Positions 6,770-14,778 of a stretch of 17,505 nucleotides of DNA are shown one piece after another (the stretch's first letter is position 1; each line of letters opens with the position of its first letter). The stretch comes from CAYSLC01 sp964431545. Lineage in GTDB: Bacteria > Desulfobacterota > Desulfobacteria > Desulfobacterales > JAABSP01. Made by a program: the position numbers and the translations under genes. The notes beneath the pieces are model-generated. The model was not told where the DNA came from. It did not search any database and saw only the letters and a list, made by a program, of their open reading frames with translations. The stretch is from positions 1 through 17,505 of the forward strand of contig CAYSLC010000116.1 of NCBI GenBank assembly GCA_964431545.1. The letters are read 5' to 3'.

Positions 6770-7609
6770 TCATTCACCCACCAAGGATCTCAGAAGATAG
6801 GCCGGCCGGATCTCCTCGGGGAGTTCGTCCGGGACCTCCCCGGTGACCCCGGTGGGGACCAGGGCCGAATCGATGCCGAAGTCGTTGGCCCCCCGAATGT
6901 CCGTCTCGATCCCGTCGCCGATCATGACCATGTTCCGGGTGCCGCTCTTTTCCAGGGCGGCCTCGAAGATCGGCGCGTGGGGCTTGCCCAGCCGGGCGAA
7001 CCGGAAGTCCGGGCGGTCGGGATAGCGGTACCCCAGGGCCGACTCGAACATCCTGGCGATGGTCCCGCAGGTGAATCCGAACGCCTCCCCGGATTTGGGG
7101 AAGATCAGGTCGGGATTGGGCACCACCAGGTGGAAGTCTTCCCCCCTGTCGGCCTTTCCGAAGAGGGTCGTAAGGACGGCGTCCATGGTTTCGAGGAAGG
7201 GGTACCCCTCCTCGTCGCCGATGACCAGGACGTCGAAATCCCCCTGGGGTTCCGCCACCCGCCCCCCGGCGTCGGCCACGTACCGGGCGCTGTCCGGCGG
7301 GCCGAGCACCGCGCACCGGGCACCAGCCAGTCCGTTCTCCCTGAAATAGACCCGCAACAGGCTCCCCGAGGTGATGATCCGATCCGGATCGATCTCCATT
7401 CCAAACCCCTTGAACCGCCCCGCCAGCGTGTCGGGCAGCTTCGAGGCGTCATTGGTGAGAACGTGGTAGGCCTTGGACCGGTCGTTGAGGGCGGCCACCA
7501 GCTCCGGGGCGCCCGGAAGCGGCCCTTGCCGGTGGACCAGAACGCCCATGGCGTCGAAGAGCAGGACCTCGTAGGTCTCGATCAGTCTATCGATGGTGAT
7601 CTCTTTCAT
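6770..7609 (-). CDS. HAD-IIA (NagD-like) phosphatase
   Basis: The protein is 279 residues from the ATG at 7609 (MKEITIDRLIETYEVLLFDAMG), with GGAAGG and GGGGAAG upstream. HAD motif I is F-D19-A-M21-G, motif II is LTNDASK (T52), motif III is K209 in GKPHAPIF, and motif IV is IGDGIETDIRGAND (D232). The large C2a-type cap between motifs II and III, plus the closing GIDSALVPTGVTG, place it in subfamily IIA with NagD and phosphoglycolate/nitrophenyl phosphatases. The usual second Asp of the DxD nucleophile motif is Met21 here. A similar loss (DxWG) occurs in one hypothetical IIA branch, so catalysis may be weak or altered. It is divergent from the EamA transporter. Confidence 0.85.
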   Translation of the reverse strand: MKEITIDRLIETYEVLLFDAMGVLVHRQGPLPGAPELVAALNDRSKAYHVLTNDASKLPDTLAGRFKGFGMEIDPDRIITSGSLLRVYFRENGLAGARCAVLGPPDSARYVADAGGRVAEPQGDFDVLVIGDEEGYPFLETMDAVLTTLFGKADRGEDFHLVVPNPDLIFPKSGEAFGFTCGTIARMFESALGYRYPDRPDFRFARLGKPHAPIFEAALEKSGTRNMVMIGDGIETDIRGANDFGIDSALVPTGVTGEVPDELPEEIRPAYLLRSLVGE

Positions 7610-7654
7610 CTTCCCCGCCGCCTTCCTTTCCGCATGGATGTCGCTTTTTCCGCC

Positions 7655-7683
7655 TTGACACGATCCGTGAGATCCAATAGAAC
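7655..7683 (+). promoter_or_regulatory. Sigma-70 promoter for the EamA transporter
   Basis: A perfect -35 TTGACA (7655-7660), 17-base spacer and -10 TAGAAC (7678-7683) lie 32 bases before the GTG at 7716, in the divergent region next to the phosphatase start. Confidence 0.7.
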
Positions 7684-7715
7684 CCTCCACCAGTCTTTTG
7701 CAAGGAGAGTTCACC

Positions 7716-8606
7716 GTGACCGCATTCGCCATTCGCCTGTACCAATCCGCCGCCGGCCCATTGCTGATGCTCGGGGCCGCGTTGATGTTTACCATCATGA
7801 ACGTCCTGGTCAAGATCGTCGGACCCGAGTTCCGGGTGTGGGACCTCGCCTTCTACCGCTTCGCCGGCGGCTTCGTGATCCTGACCACGTTTCTGGGCCG
7901 GACCGGGAATCCGTTCCGGGGCGACAACATCCCCCTGCTGATGGTCCGGGGCTGCACCGGATCGGTGGCCCTGGTGATGCTCTATGCGGCCATCCGGCTG
8001 CTGCCGGTCTCCACGGCCATGGTCCTCTTCTTCTCCTTCCCGGCCTTTGCCGCCGTCTTCTCCTACCTGATCTTCGGCGAGCGGGTGACGCCGCTGGGGA
8101 TCCTCTGCATCGCCGCCGTGGTGATCGGCGTGACCATCCTCTTCGACTTCCGCGTCGGGGGCGGCCTGCTCGGGCAGGTCTTCGGCGTGCTGGGGGCGGT
8201 CTTCGCGGGATTGACCGTCACGCTCATCAAGGCCCTGCGGGCCAAGAACGGCCCGGCGGTCATCTACCTCTACCTGTGCACCATGGGGATGGGGGTCACA
8301 TTCCCGCCCTTCGCGGCCGGGCCGGTCCTTCCCTGGCCACCGGACCAACTCGCCATCTGCTGCGGCATCGTGTTGACGGCCCTCACCGCCCAGCTGCTGA
8401 TGAACCACGGGTTTTTCTACTGCACCAGCCTGGAGGGGGGCGTCTTCATGTCCATGGAAGTCGTCTTCACCGCCATGGTGGGCATCGCCTTCCTCCATGA
8501 TCCGGTGGGGTGGCGGTTCGTGGTGGGCAGCCTCCTGATCATCGGGAGCGTCCTGGCGCTCAACATCGGTAACGCCAGGGCGGCCCAGGCGGGGCCCCGG
8601 GGATGA
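7716..8606 (+). CDS. DMT-family transporter (EamA, ten membrane helices)
   Basis: The protein is 296 residues starting at GTG 7716, chosen over the upstream TTG 7698 because AAGGAG is 8-9 bases before it. It has the two-repeat EamA layout: about ten hydrophobic helices, helix 1 GPLLMLGAALMFTIMNVLVK, a short loop with RFAGGF, FGERVTPLG before the second half, and LHDPVGWRFVVGSLLIIGSV closing. DMT/EamA proteins export small metabolites such as amino acids, S-adenosylmethionine or drugs across the inner membrane. The substrate cannot be told from sequence. It is expressed alone from the promoter at 7655-7683 and is convergent with the cheA gene, 87 bases downstream. Confidence 0.87.
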   Translation: MTAFAIRLYQSAAGPLLMLGAALMFTIMNVLVKIVGPEFRVWDLAFYRFAGGFVILTTFLGRTGNPFRGDNIPLLMVRGCTGSVALVMLYAAIRLLPVSTAMVLFFSFPAFAAVFSYLIFGERVTPLGILCIAAVVIGVTILFDFRVGGGLLGQVFGVLGAVFAGLTVTLIKALRAKNGPAVIYLYLCTMGMGVTFPPFAAGPVLPWPPDQLAICCGIVLTALTAQLLMNHGFFYCTSLEGGVFMSMEVVFTAMVGIAFLHDPVGWRFVVGSLLIIGSVLALNIGNARAAQAGPRG

Positions 8607-8693
8607 GGGTGGAACCCGGCGGCACCAAAACGCCTTCCCCGATTGCAACCGCTAAAAAAGGCGATCATTCGATACGGTTTTCGGACGGGGATC

Positions 8694-10832
8694 TCAGTCG
8701 GCCGTTTGCCGGAGGTCTTTGTTTTTCGCTTTCGGTCTTTCCTCTTTCACGCAACGAAGAAGCTCCTGAATGTCGACGATCAAGGCAATGGCGCCGCTTC
8801 CCATTACAGTGGCACCGGAGATCCCTTCCGCAAGACGGTAGATGGGATCCAGGGGTTTGATCACCGTCTGCACATTGCCGAGGACTTCGTCCACAACGAT
8901 TGCGATTCGGTGGTGGCCAGCTTGAACGGCCACCAAGTGCTCGACAGGCCTTCGGTCTCCTGGAATTCCGAAAAAATGTCGCAATCGGACAAAGGGCATC
9001 AGTTCTTTCCTGAACCGAATCACATTCTGAATCCCGGAACCCTTTTCCGGCGGTGCCGTCACTTTCCCACACGTTTCCACTTGAGAAACAGGTATGATAA
9101 AGTCCTTTTCATTCACTTTGACGTGAAATCCTTCCACGAGAGCAAGCGTAAGGGGCAACGACAAGTAAAACGTCGTCCCCTCATCCTGGATGCTCTTAAT
9201 GCCGATGGTGCCCCCCAGAGCGCTGATCTCCTGTTTCACCACGTCCAATCCCACACCCCTTCCGGAGACACAAGTGATGTTCCTGGCGGTGGAGAAACCG
9301 GGCGAAAAGATCAGATTTTGCGTTTCGAGTTCGGAAAGCTCGTCTCCTTCGGCAATCAATCCTTTTTCCAATGCTTTTTCACGAACGGATGCCATATCGA
9401 GCCCTGTTCCATCATCGGCGACCGTAATGTAGATTCTCCCCCCCCAATGCGCCGCCGTGAGCCGTATGGATCCTTTTCGTGATTTGCCCATCCTCTTCCG
9501 TTCTTCCGGGGTCCCGATGCCATGATCGATGCCGTTCCGGATCAAATGGACCAACGGGTCGTGCAGCCGCTCCAAAATGGTTTTGTCCAGCTCTGTCTGG
9601 ACGCCTTCCAGCTCCAGTTCCACATCTTTTCCCAAGCCGGAGGAGAGGTCCCGCACCAGTCGTCGAAACCGGCGAAACAGCGTTCCGACGGGCAGCATCC
9701 GCATGTCCAGCGCAATGGCTCGCAAGTCGGCGGTCATCCGTTCCATATGTTTGACCGGAGCGTGGAAAGGCGTGGTGCCTTGATCTTCGGAGAGCTGGCT
9801 CATATGGGCCTGGGCGACGACGATTTCACCCACCAGGTTCATCAGACAATCCAGCTTTTCCGATGAGACCCGCACGGTATCGGCTTCTGTTTCGGCCTTG
9901 CGTCTTTCCAGGGCCTTTTGTTCCATCAAAGCGGATTCCACGATGTTTCCGGATACATTGCCAGTTTCCACGAGCCTTTCGCCGATCCGTTTCTGTCCCT
10001 GGAGTACCGCTTCGATGCTTTCCGCATTGACATCTCCCCGGTCCACCAGGATTTCTCCGAGACGCGGACAGTGCCCATCGTCGATGTTCGAGTCGACGAA
10101 TAACGAACGGATTTGGATATCGCACGCATCTTCCACAAAGATAAATACGTCCTTGATGGTTTTGATATCCGCGCTGGTGCTCAGGAGAAGATCCCAGGAC
10201 AGGAAAAGCTTTTCCGGTTCCAGGGTTTCGAGAACGGGAACGGCCTCCGTATTTGTCATGACGTCGCAGCGGCCGATCTCCCGCAATTCGTTCAAAAGGA
10301 GCATGGGGTCCAAACCGGAATTCATCATCATCGGATCCGGCCGGAACCGGATCCGGTAAATGGTCTCCTTCTGAGCCCCGGAGGTTGTTTCAGCCTGTTT
10401 TGCCATCTCCATCGAAGGATCGACGGCCTCCGGCTCCGGTTGCTTCAACAATGCGTCCAGTTTGCCGACGATTGTTTTGCAAGCGCTGTCGAGATCCACT
10501 TTGCATCCGGCTTCATCCACATCCAGCATGGCTTTCATCTGATCTTTGGCCATGAAGATCAGATCAACCAGAGTACCGGTGACCGGGACAATGCCTTGGC
10601 GCACCTGTTCGAGTACAGCTTCCGCGTGGTGGGCAAAATCTGAAATGTTATTGAATCCGAACATGGCGCCGGATCCTTTGATGGAATGCATGGCCCGGAA
10701 CAAACGGTGGACGCAGGCGGAATCATCCGGGGATTTTTCCAGATCGAGAAGAGCCTCTTCGATGTCGTTCAGATTTTCATGCGCTTCCTGTCGGAAGGTC
10801 TCGGTAAAGTTGGGATCCTGGTCCATGCTCAC
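8694..10832 (-). CDS. cheA: Chemotaxis histidine kinase CheA
   Basis: The protein is 712 residues counted from GTG 10832; that GTGA overlaps the upstream stop, and an ATG at 10826 is the alternative. Domain order: an HPt domain with phospho-acceptor His49 in RAMHSIKGSGAMFGF, a 156-245 domain (ETIYRIRFRPDP then FLSWDLLLST) found in place of the usual CheY/CheB-binding P2, and a short 258-310 stretch with two LGEILV/IGERLV-type repeats resembling GspE/MshE N-terminal repeats. Then come the dimerisation helices (DTVRVSSEKLDCLMNLVGEIV), the ATPase (N-box LVHLIRNGIDHG, G boxes DDGTGLD and GRGVGLD) and a CheW-like domain from 560 on. No C-terminal receiver is present. It is last in the operon after CheW and the receiver-kinase hybrid. 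It should autophosphorylate under receptor control, but the response-regulator partner is not in the window. Confidence 0.95.
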   Translation of the reverse strand: MSMDQDPNFTETFRQEAHENLNDIEEALLDLEKSPDDSACVHRLFRAMHSIKGSGAMFGFNNISDFAHHAEAVLEQVRQGIVPVTGTLVDLIFMAKDQMKAMLDVDEAGCKVDLDSACKTIVGKLDALLKQPEPEAVDPSMEMAKQAETTSGAQKETIYRIRFRPDPMMMNSGLDPMLLLNELREIGRCDVMTNTEAVPVLETLEPEKLFLSWDLLLSTSADIKTIKDVFIFVEDACDIQIRSLFVDSNIDDGHCPRLGEILVDRGDVNAESIEAVLQGQKRIGERLVETGNVSGNIVESALMEQKALERRKAETEADTVRVSSEKLDCLMNLVGEIVVAQAHMSQLSEDQGTTPFHAPVKHMERMTADLRAIALDMRMLPVGTLFRRFRRLVRDLSSGLGKDVELELEGVQTELDKTILERLHDPLVHLIRNGIDHGIGTPEERKRMGKSRKGSIRLTAAHWGGRIYITVADDGTGLDMASVREKALEKGLIAEGDELSELETQNLIFSPGFSTARNITCVSGRGVGLDVVKQEISALGGTIGIKSIQDEGTTFYLSLPLTLALVEGFHVKVNEKDFIIPVSQVETCGKVTAPPEKGSGIQNVIRFRKELMPFVRLRHFFGIPGDRRPVEHLVAVQAGHHRIAIVVDEVLGNVQTVIKPLDPIYRLAEGISGATVMGSGAIALIVDIQELLRCVKEERPKAKNKDLRQTAD

Positions 10833-11998
10833 GTCCGGTCGACCCCTGTTGTTTTCGGATGTGTTCTTTGTAGTTCATGGGGCAGGTGGACCGAAAAGGT
10901 AGACCCGGTTCCGAGATTCGATTCCACTTCAATTTTACCACCATAGGATTGAATGATCTTACTGCAATAGGCGAGACCGAGCCCGGTTCCGGAAGTGCCT
11001 TTCTCAGAGACGGCCCGGTGCTTGGTGGTGTAGAATGGATGGAAAATTTTGCACATCGTGCTCTCGGACATTCCATGTCCGGTGTCTGAAATACGGATGA
11101 TGATGGTCCCGTCCTCAACCATACTGGAGACGGTCAGTGTTTTCTCTTCGCTGCCGTGCATCGCCTCTATCGCGTTTGTTATAAAATTGGAGAAACTCTG
11201 GCTGAAATGCGCATAAACCCCTAAAATCGAAGGTAAAGGCTCCAACTTTATTACCGTTTTCACCTTATCTTTCCACACAAGGAAGGTCTCGAAGAGTTCA
11301 AGTTGATCGCGCAAAATCTGGTTGATGTCCAACCACGTCGATTCCTCCTTGCAGTCCCTGTAGCTGGTTTCCATGATGGTTTTGATGATTCGCGTCATCT
11401 GGGACGCTGCTTTTCGTTGCATAAGGATGTGCTTTTCGTCCGGATACCTCAGCGTCAGCAACTCCGAAGTGCTCATGATCACCCCGAGAGGGTTGTTGAG
11501 GTTGTGGACGATGCCCGCGGTATGCCGTCCAAGCGTAGCCATTTTTTCCGCTTCCAATACCTGGCTCGTCCGAATTCGAACCTGTTCATTCAGTGTGTCA
11601 TTCAATTCCCGAAGCTGGTCCTCCACCGATTTGAGGTGCAAAAAGACCCGAACCTTTGCGAGAAGCTCATCCTTCTCAAAGGGTTTGCTGAGATAATCGT
11701 CGGCCCCGACGGAATATCCGTCGAGCCTTTCTTCCAGGCGGTTTTTCGTTGACACCATTATGATTTTTACGAATCGGCCCGTGGGCTCGGAACGCATTTT
11801 GCGGCAAACCTCATAACCATTGATGCCGGGCAGGATAATATCAAGGAGGACGAGATCGGGTTTGAAGCGCCGATAAAGATCCAGACCCGATTCGCCGGTC
11901 GACGCGATCAGTACGGTGTATTGTTCGTTGATCAGTATTTCCGTAAGAAAATCTCGAACGGATTTCGTGTCGTCCACGATCAGTATCTTATCCGCCAT
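10829..11998 (-). CDS. Receiver-histidine kinase hybrid protein
   Basis: The protein is 389 residues from the ATG at 11998 (MADKILIVDD). An ATG at 12088 with GGAG upstream would add 30 low-complexity residues. The N-terminal receiver has acidic D9 and D10, phospho-acceptor D53 (LVLLDIILPG) and K105 (SKPF). A helical linker leads to a histidine kinase core: H165 in GRHTAGIVHNLNNPLG, N-box NFITNAIEAM, then DTGHGM and GTGLGLAYC. It has no membrane helix. This REC-HisKA-HATPase layout is a soluble relay kinase that could be driven by CheA and could phosphorylate a further regulator. Its stop overlaps the cheA start (GTGA). It sits between cheW and cheA, so it probably belongs to the same signalling unit. 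Confidence 0.92.
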   Translation of the reverse strand: MADKILIVDDTKSVRDFLTEILINEQYTVLIASTGESGLDLYRRFKPDLVLLDIILPGINGYEVCRKMRSEPTGRFVKIIMVSTKNRLEERLDGYSVGADDYLSKPFEKDELLAKVRVFLHLKSVEDQLRELNDTLNEQVRIRTSQVLEAEKMATLGRHTAGIVHNLNNPLGVIMSTSELLTLRYPDEKHILMQRKAASQMTRIIKTIMETSYRDCKEESTWLDINQILRDQLELFETFLVWKDKVKTVIKLEPLPSILGVYAHFSQSFSNFITNAIEAMHGSEEKTLTVSSMVEDGTIIIRISDTGHGMSESTMCKIFHPFYTTKHRAVSEKGTSGTGLGLAYCSKIIQSYGGKIEVESNLGTGSTFSVHLPHELQRTHPKTTGVDRT

Positions 11999-12107
11999 TG
12001 GTTCCGCCCCCTCATCGTCGATCGTTTGGCCTACTGCTGCGGAACAGGGCTCAATAACGGGGACCGGTGAACGGGGTTGCAGGGTCATACGGTGTCTCCG
12101 ACATGTT

Positions 12108-12590
12108 TCAATATACGGATTTCTTATCCAGACAAACATTCTTGTGGAGGGTATTGATCACCGCGTCGATATCGAGGAGAATCAAATATCCTTGATCTTG
12201 CTCCGCCACACCCATAACGAACTCCTGATCAATGGCGATGCCGATGTCAGGGGATGGATCGACAACCAGAGCATCCAGCCGCACCACGTCATGGACCGCG
12301 TCGGCCCTGATTCCGACGAGCATTGGTTCATGTCTCACACTGGTTTCCATGATGATGAACCAACCCGCATCGGTTTCGGCGCCGGTGATCCCGAAGAACA
12401 TTGCCAGATCAACCACCGCGATGATACTGCCCCGGATATTGATCGCTCCGGGCAAGTACGCCGGCATCCGCGGAATGTTGGTGACCATGCCCCCCTTGAC
12501 CACTTCGATCACATCCGATGCCGATACGGAAAACGTTTCCCCGCCCAGGCTGAAGGAGAGGAATTCTTTGGATTGGGAGGGTTTGTCCAT
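12108..12590 (-). CDS. cheW: CheW-like coupling protein
   Basis: The protein is 160 residues from the ATG at 12590 (MDKPSQSKEFLSFSLGGETF). A start at 12638 with AAGGA in front is possible but would overlap the receptor gene. The CheW pattern is clear: FLSFSLGGETFSV, IEVVK, IPRMPAYLPGAINIRGSIIAVVDLAMFFG and the VHDVVRLD segment. It should couple the chemoreceptor to CheA at the membrane. It follows the receptor gene by 22 bases and precedes the receiver-kinase hybrid, as expected for one operon. Confidence 0.93.
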   Translation of the reverse strand: MDKPSQSKEFLSFSLGGETFSVSASDVIEVVKGGMVTNIPRMPAYLPGAINIRGSIIAVVDLAMFFGITGAETDAGWFIIMETSVRHEPMLVGIRADAVHDVVRLDALVVDPSPDIGIAIDQEFVMGVAEQDQGYLILLDIDAVINTLHKNVCLDKKSVY

Positions 12591-12612
12591 GATCCGTATT
12601 CGCGTGGAAGTT

Positions 12613-14631
12613 CTAGTAGGCTTGAAAAGAGCCGTCATCGATATCCTTCAGATCGATGGCCACACCGGGCTCTTGACCCTCCGCCGGCGCGGTTGCCTCT
12701 CCTTTGTTCCCTGGTTTCCGGTTCACATCGGATTCGAGTGTTTCTCCTTTTCCTTCGTCCATCTTCCGGGTCGAAGTCAAGTATTCGATAAAGGCTTGTT
12801 TGGTGGATTCCGGCATGGCTTTTAAGGCCGTCAGCAGTTGGTGCTCATCAGGATCCCAGGATTTGTCGACGCCTTGCTCCAATTGTTCGACAATCTGTTC
12901 GGATAGTTTAAAAAAGGATGCAACCTCCAACAGCCGGTCGGCCTGAGTCGAAAAATCCCGGCTCGACGCCGCCATCTCTTCGGTTGAGGCGGCGTTCTGT
13001 TGAATGATCTGGTCCAGGTCCTGCATCGCCTTGTTGACTTCTTCGATGCCGTCCGCCTGCTCGATGCTCGACAAACTGATATCTTGAACCAATTCCGCGG
13101 TTTTCTGTATACCGGTCACCATGGTCTCCAAAAGACCACCTGTTTTTTCAGCGATCTCGATATTGGAAATGGAGAGCTTGTTGATGTCTTTGGCGGCGGC
13201 GCCGGTTGTTTTGGCCAGATCCCGGATCTCGGCGGCCACGACAGAAAACCCTTTTCCATGTTCTCCCGCGCGGGCCGCCTCGATGGCCGCGTTCAGCGCC
13301 AACAAGTTGGTCTGGCCCGCGATTTCTTCGATGATCATGATCTTCTCGGAAATGGTCTTCATGGCCTGGACCGTGTCCTGGACGGACTGGCTTCCTTCCT
13401 GGAAGCTGCGTGCCGCGTTTTCGGCGATCTGCGCGGTTTGTTTGGCGTTTTCGGCATTTTGATTGACGGTGGCGCTCATCTCCTCCATGGAACTCGATAT
13501 CTGCTCGACACCCGCCGACTGTTCGGCTGTCCCTTGGGAGATCTGTTCGGCGCTGCTGTTCAGCTGTTCGGCGCCCGTCGCGACTTGTTCGGCGGCTTTC
13601 TGCACATTGTAGGCGAATTGGTTGAGGTTGTCGATCATCGTGTTGAGGTTGTCCCGAATCCGGTTAAATTGGCCCTGGTACACCTCCGTAATCCTTTCCG
13701 GTATGTCTCCCTGGGCGATCTGATCAATCGATGCCGCTGCCATGCTGATCGGGAAAACAAACGCATCTATCACGTTGTTGATACCTTCGATGAGGTTTTT
13801 CCAGCCACCGGAGAAATTTGAAGTATTCCCTCTGCGATCGAGTTGCCCTTTTTGAACGGCCTGGGTCAGGTCATTCATTTCCCCAAGCAAAACTCTCATT
13901 TCATGTTGCATGTTCACGAAACTGCTGGCCAATAGTCCGATTTCATCATTTGATCTGATATCAATTTCATACTCAAGGTTGCCGTTGCTGATTTCAGACG
14001 CCGCAGATGTAAGGTGCTTTATCGGTCTCGTGATTTGCATAATCACAAATGCCAAACCGCACAAAACGACGATCATTATTGCACCCATGATCACGATCAG
14101 TATGTTCCTGAAACTGCGAGAGTCGGCATACTTTACCGATAAGGGGATCGTGTAACCGATGATCCAATCCCATGGCTCAAAATAATTAAAAATCATCCAC
14201 TTAAACTGTCCATCGATTGTGTAGTTTAAGTCCCCCCTTTTTTGTTTGAGCATTGCTTGAGTGAACGGCTCATCCTTTAGGGCTGAGTCGTTTCGAGCCA
14301 ATTTTGGATGCATTACCACAACGCCGCTTCCATCAAGTATAAAAGGGTAAACCTTTTGAGTGTCGCTTAAATAATGTTCTTCTCGAAGCACATCAATGAC
14401 TTGGTTTTGAGATTCTGCTTTATAGGCTTCGGCCATACCGATCGCATCCAGTTCATGGTAAGTTCGCTGCAAAACGGTAAGAATTGCTTCTGTTTTTTCA
14501 GTGAAGATTTGCGATTGGCTCCGGTCGATCATGGCAGTCAACTGGTGATTCGCCATCCATGTAACCGCTATCGCCGCTAAGATAAACGCTGCAACGATGA
14601 CGAGTAGAATTTTGGTACTGACCGATTTCAT
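12613..14631 (-). CDS. Methyl-accepting chemotaxis protein, Cache-type, with C-terminal tether pentapeptide
   Basis: The protein is 672 residues from the ATG at 14631 after AAGGA. TM1 is at 7-26. A periplasmic Cache-type sensor runs from about 30 to 172 (KVYPFILDGSGVVVMHPK and GQFKWMIFNYFEPWDWIIGY). TM2 is at 177-198, then a HAMP (199-250) and a second HAMP-like unit at about 276-335 (GDIPERITEVYQGQFNRI). The signalling hairpin tip EIAGQTNLLALNAAIEAARA is near 436-455. After the coiled coil ends at about 575, a roughly 95-residue flexible tail leads to SFQAY, which fits the relaxed C-terminal CheR-binding pattern x-(HFYW)-x-x-(HFYW). Such tails recruit the methyltransferase. The sensed ligand is unknown, but the adjacent binding protein may present it. 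It is the first gene after the terminator at 14716. Confidence 0.93.
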   Translation of the reverse strand: MKSVSTKILLVIVAAFILAAIAVTWMANHQLTAMIDRSQSQIFTEKTEAILTVLQRTYHELDAIGMAEAYKAESQNQVIDVLREEHYLSDTQKVYPFILDGSGVVVMHPKLARNDSALKDEPFTQAMLKQKRGDLNYTIDGQFKWMIFNYFEPWDWIIGYTIPLSVKYADSRSFRNILIVIMGAIMIVVLCGLAFVIMQITRPIKHLTSAASEISNGNLEYEIDIRSNDEIGLLASSFVNMQHEMRVLLGEMNDLTQAVQKGQLDRRGNTSNFSGGWKNLIEGINNVIDAFVFPISMAAASIDQIAQGDIPERITEVYQGQFNRIRDNLNTMIDNLNQFAYNVQKAAEQVATGAEQLNSSAEQISQGTAEQSAGVEQISSSMEEMSATVNQNAENAKQTAQIAENAARSFQEGSQSVQDTVQAMKTISEKIMIIEEIAGQTNLLALNAAIEAARAGEHGKGFSVVAAEIRDLAKTTGAAAKDINKLSISNIEIAEKTGGLLETMVTGIQKTAELVQDISLSSIEQADGIEEVNKAMQDLDQIIQQNAASTEEMAASSRDFSTQADRLLEVASFFKLSEQIVEQLEQGVDKSWDPDEHQLLTALKAMPESTKQAFIEYLTSTRKMDEGKGETLESDVNRKPGNKGEATAPAEGQEPGVAIDLKDIDDGSFQAY

Positions 14632-14715
14632 ATATGTTCGCGTCCTTATGAGTAGATGCCAAATGGAGTCAATTTTTGTTTTATGGCAGGATCGAGAATC
14701 AATAAAAAGTTATAG

Positions 14716-14758
14716 AAAAATGGGGATTTCCACTATGATCTATGGTGCGGAAATCCCC
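14716..14758 (-). terminator. Intrinsic terminator after the periplasmic binding protein gene
   Basis: On the minus strand a perfect 10-bp stem (14722-14731 with 14749-14758) with a 17-base loop is followed by A and five U residues (A-run 14716-14720). It lies between the binding protein stop and the chemoreceptor start, so receptor transcription needs a promoter of its own or read-through. No clear -35/-10 pair is visible in 14632-14715. Confidence 0.8.
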
Positions 14759-14778
14759 CTGCCATGATTTTGGACCCT

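Noticed and set aside
6704..8500. Long plus-strand frame of 598 codons over the phosphatase and transporter
   Set aside because: It is antisense to the HAD gene and then out of frame with the EamA gene, and its residue composition is typical of a shadow frame.
8607..8693. Possible bidirectional terminator between the convergent EamA and cheA genes
   Set aside because: The only stem (CGCCTT/AAGGCG) is short with a large loop and no U-tract.
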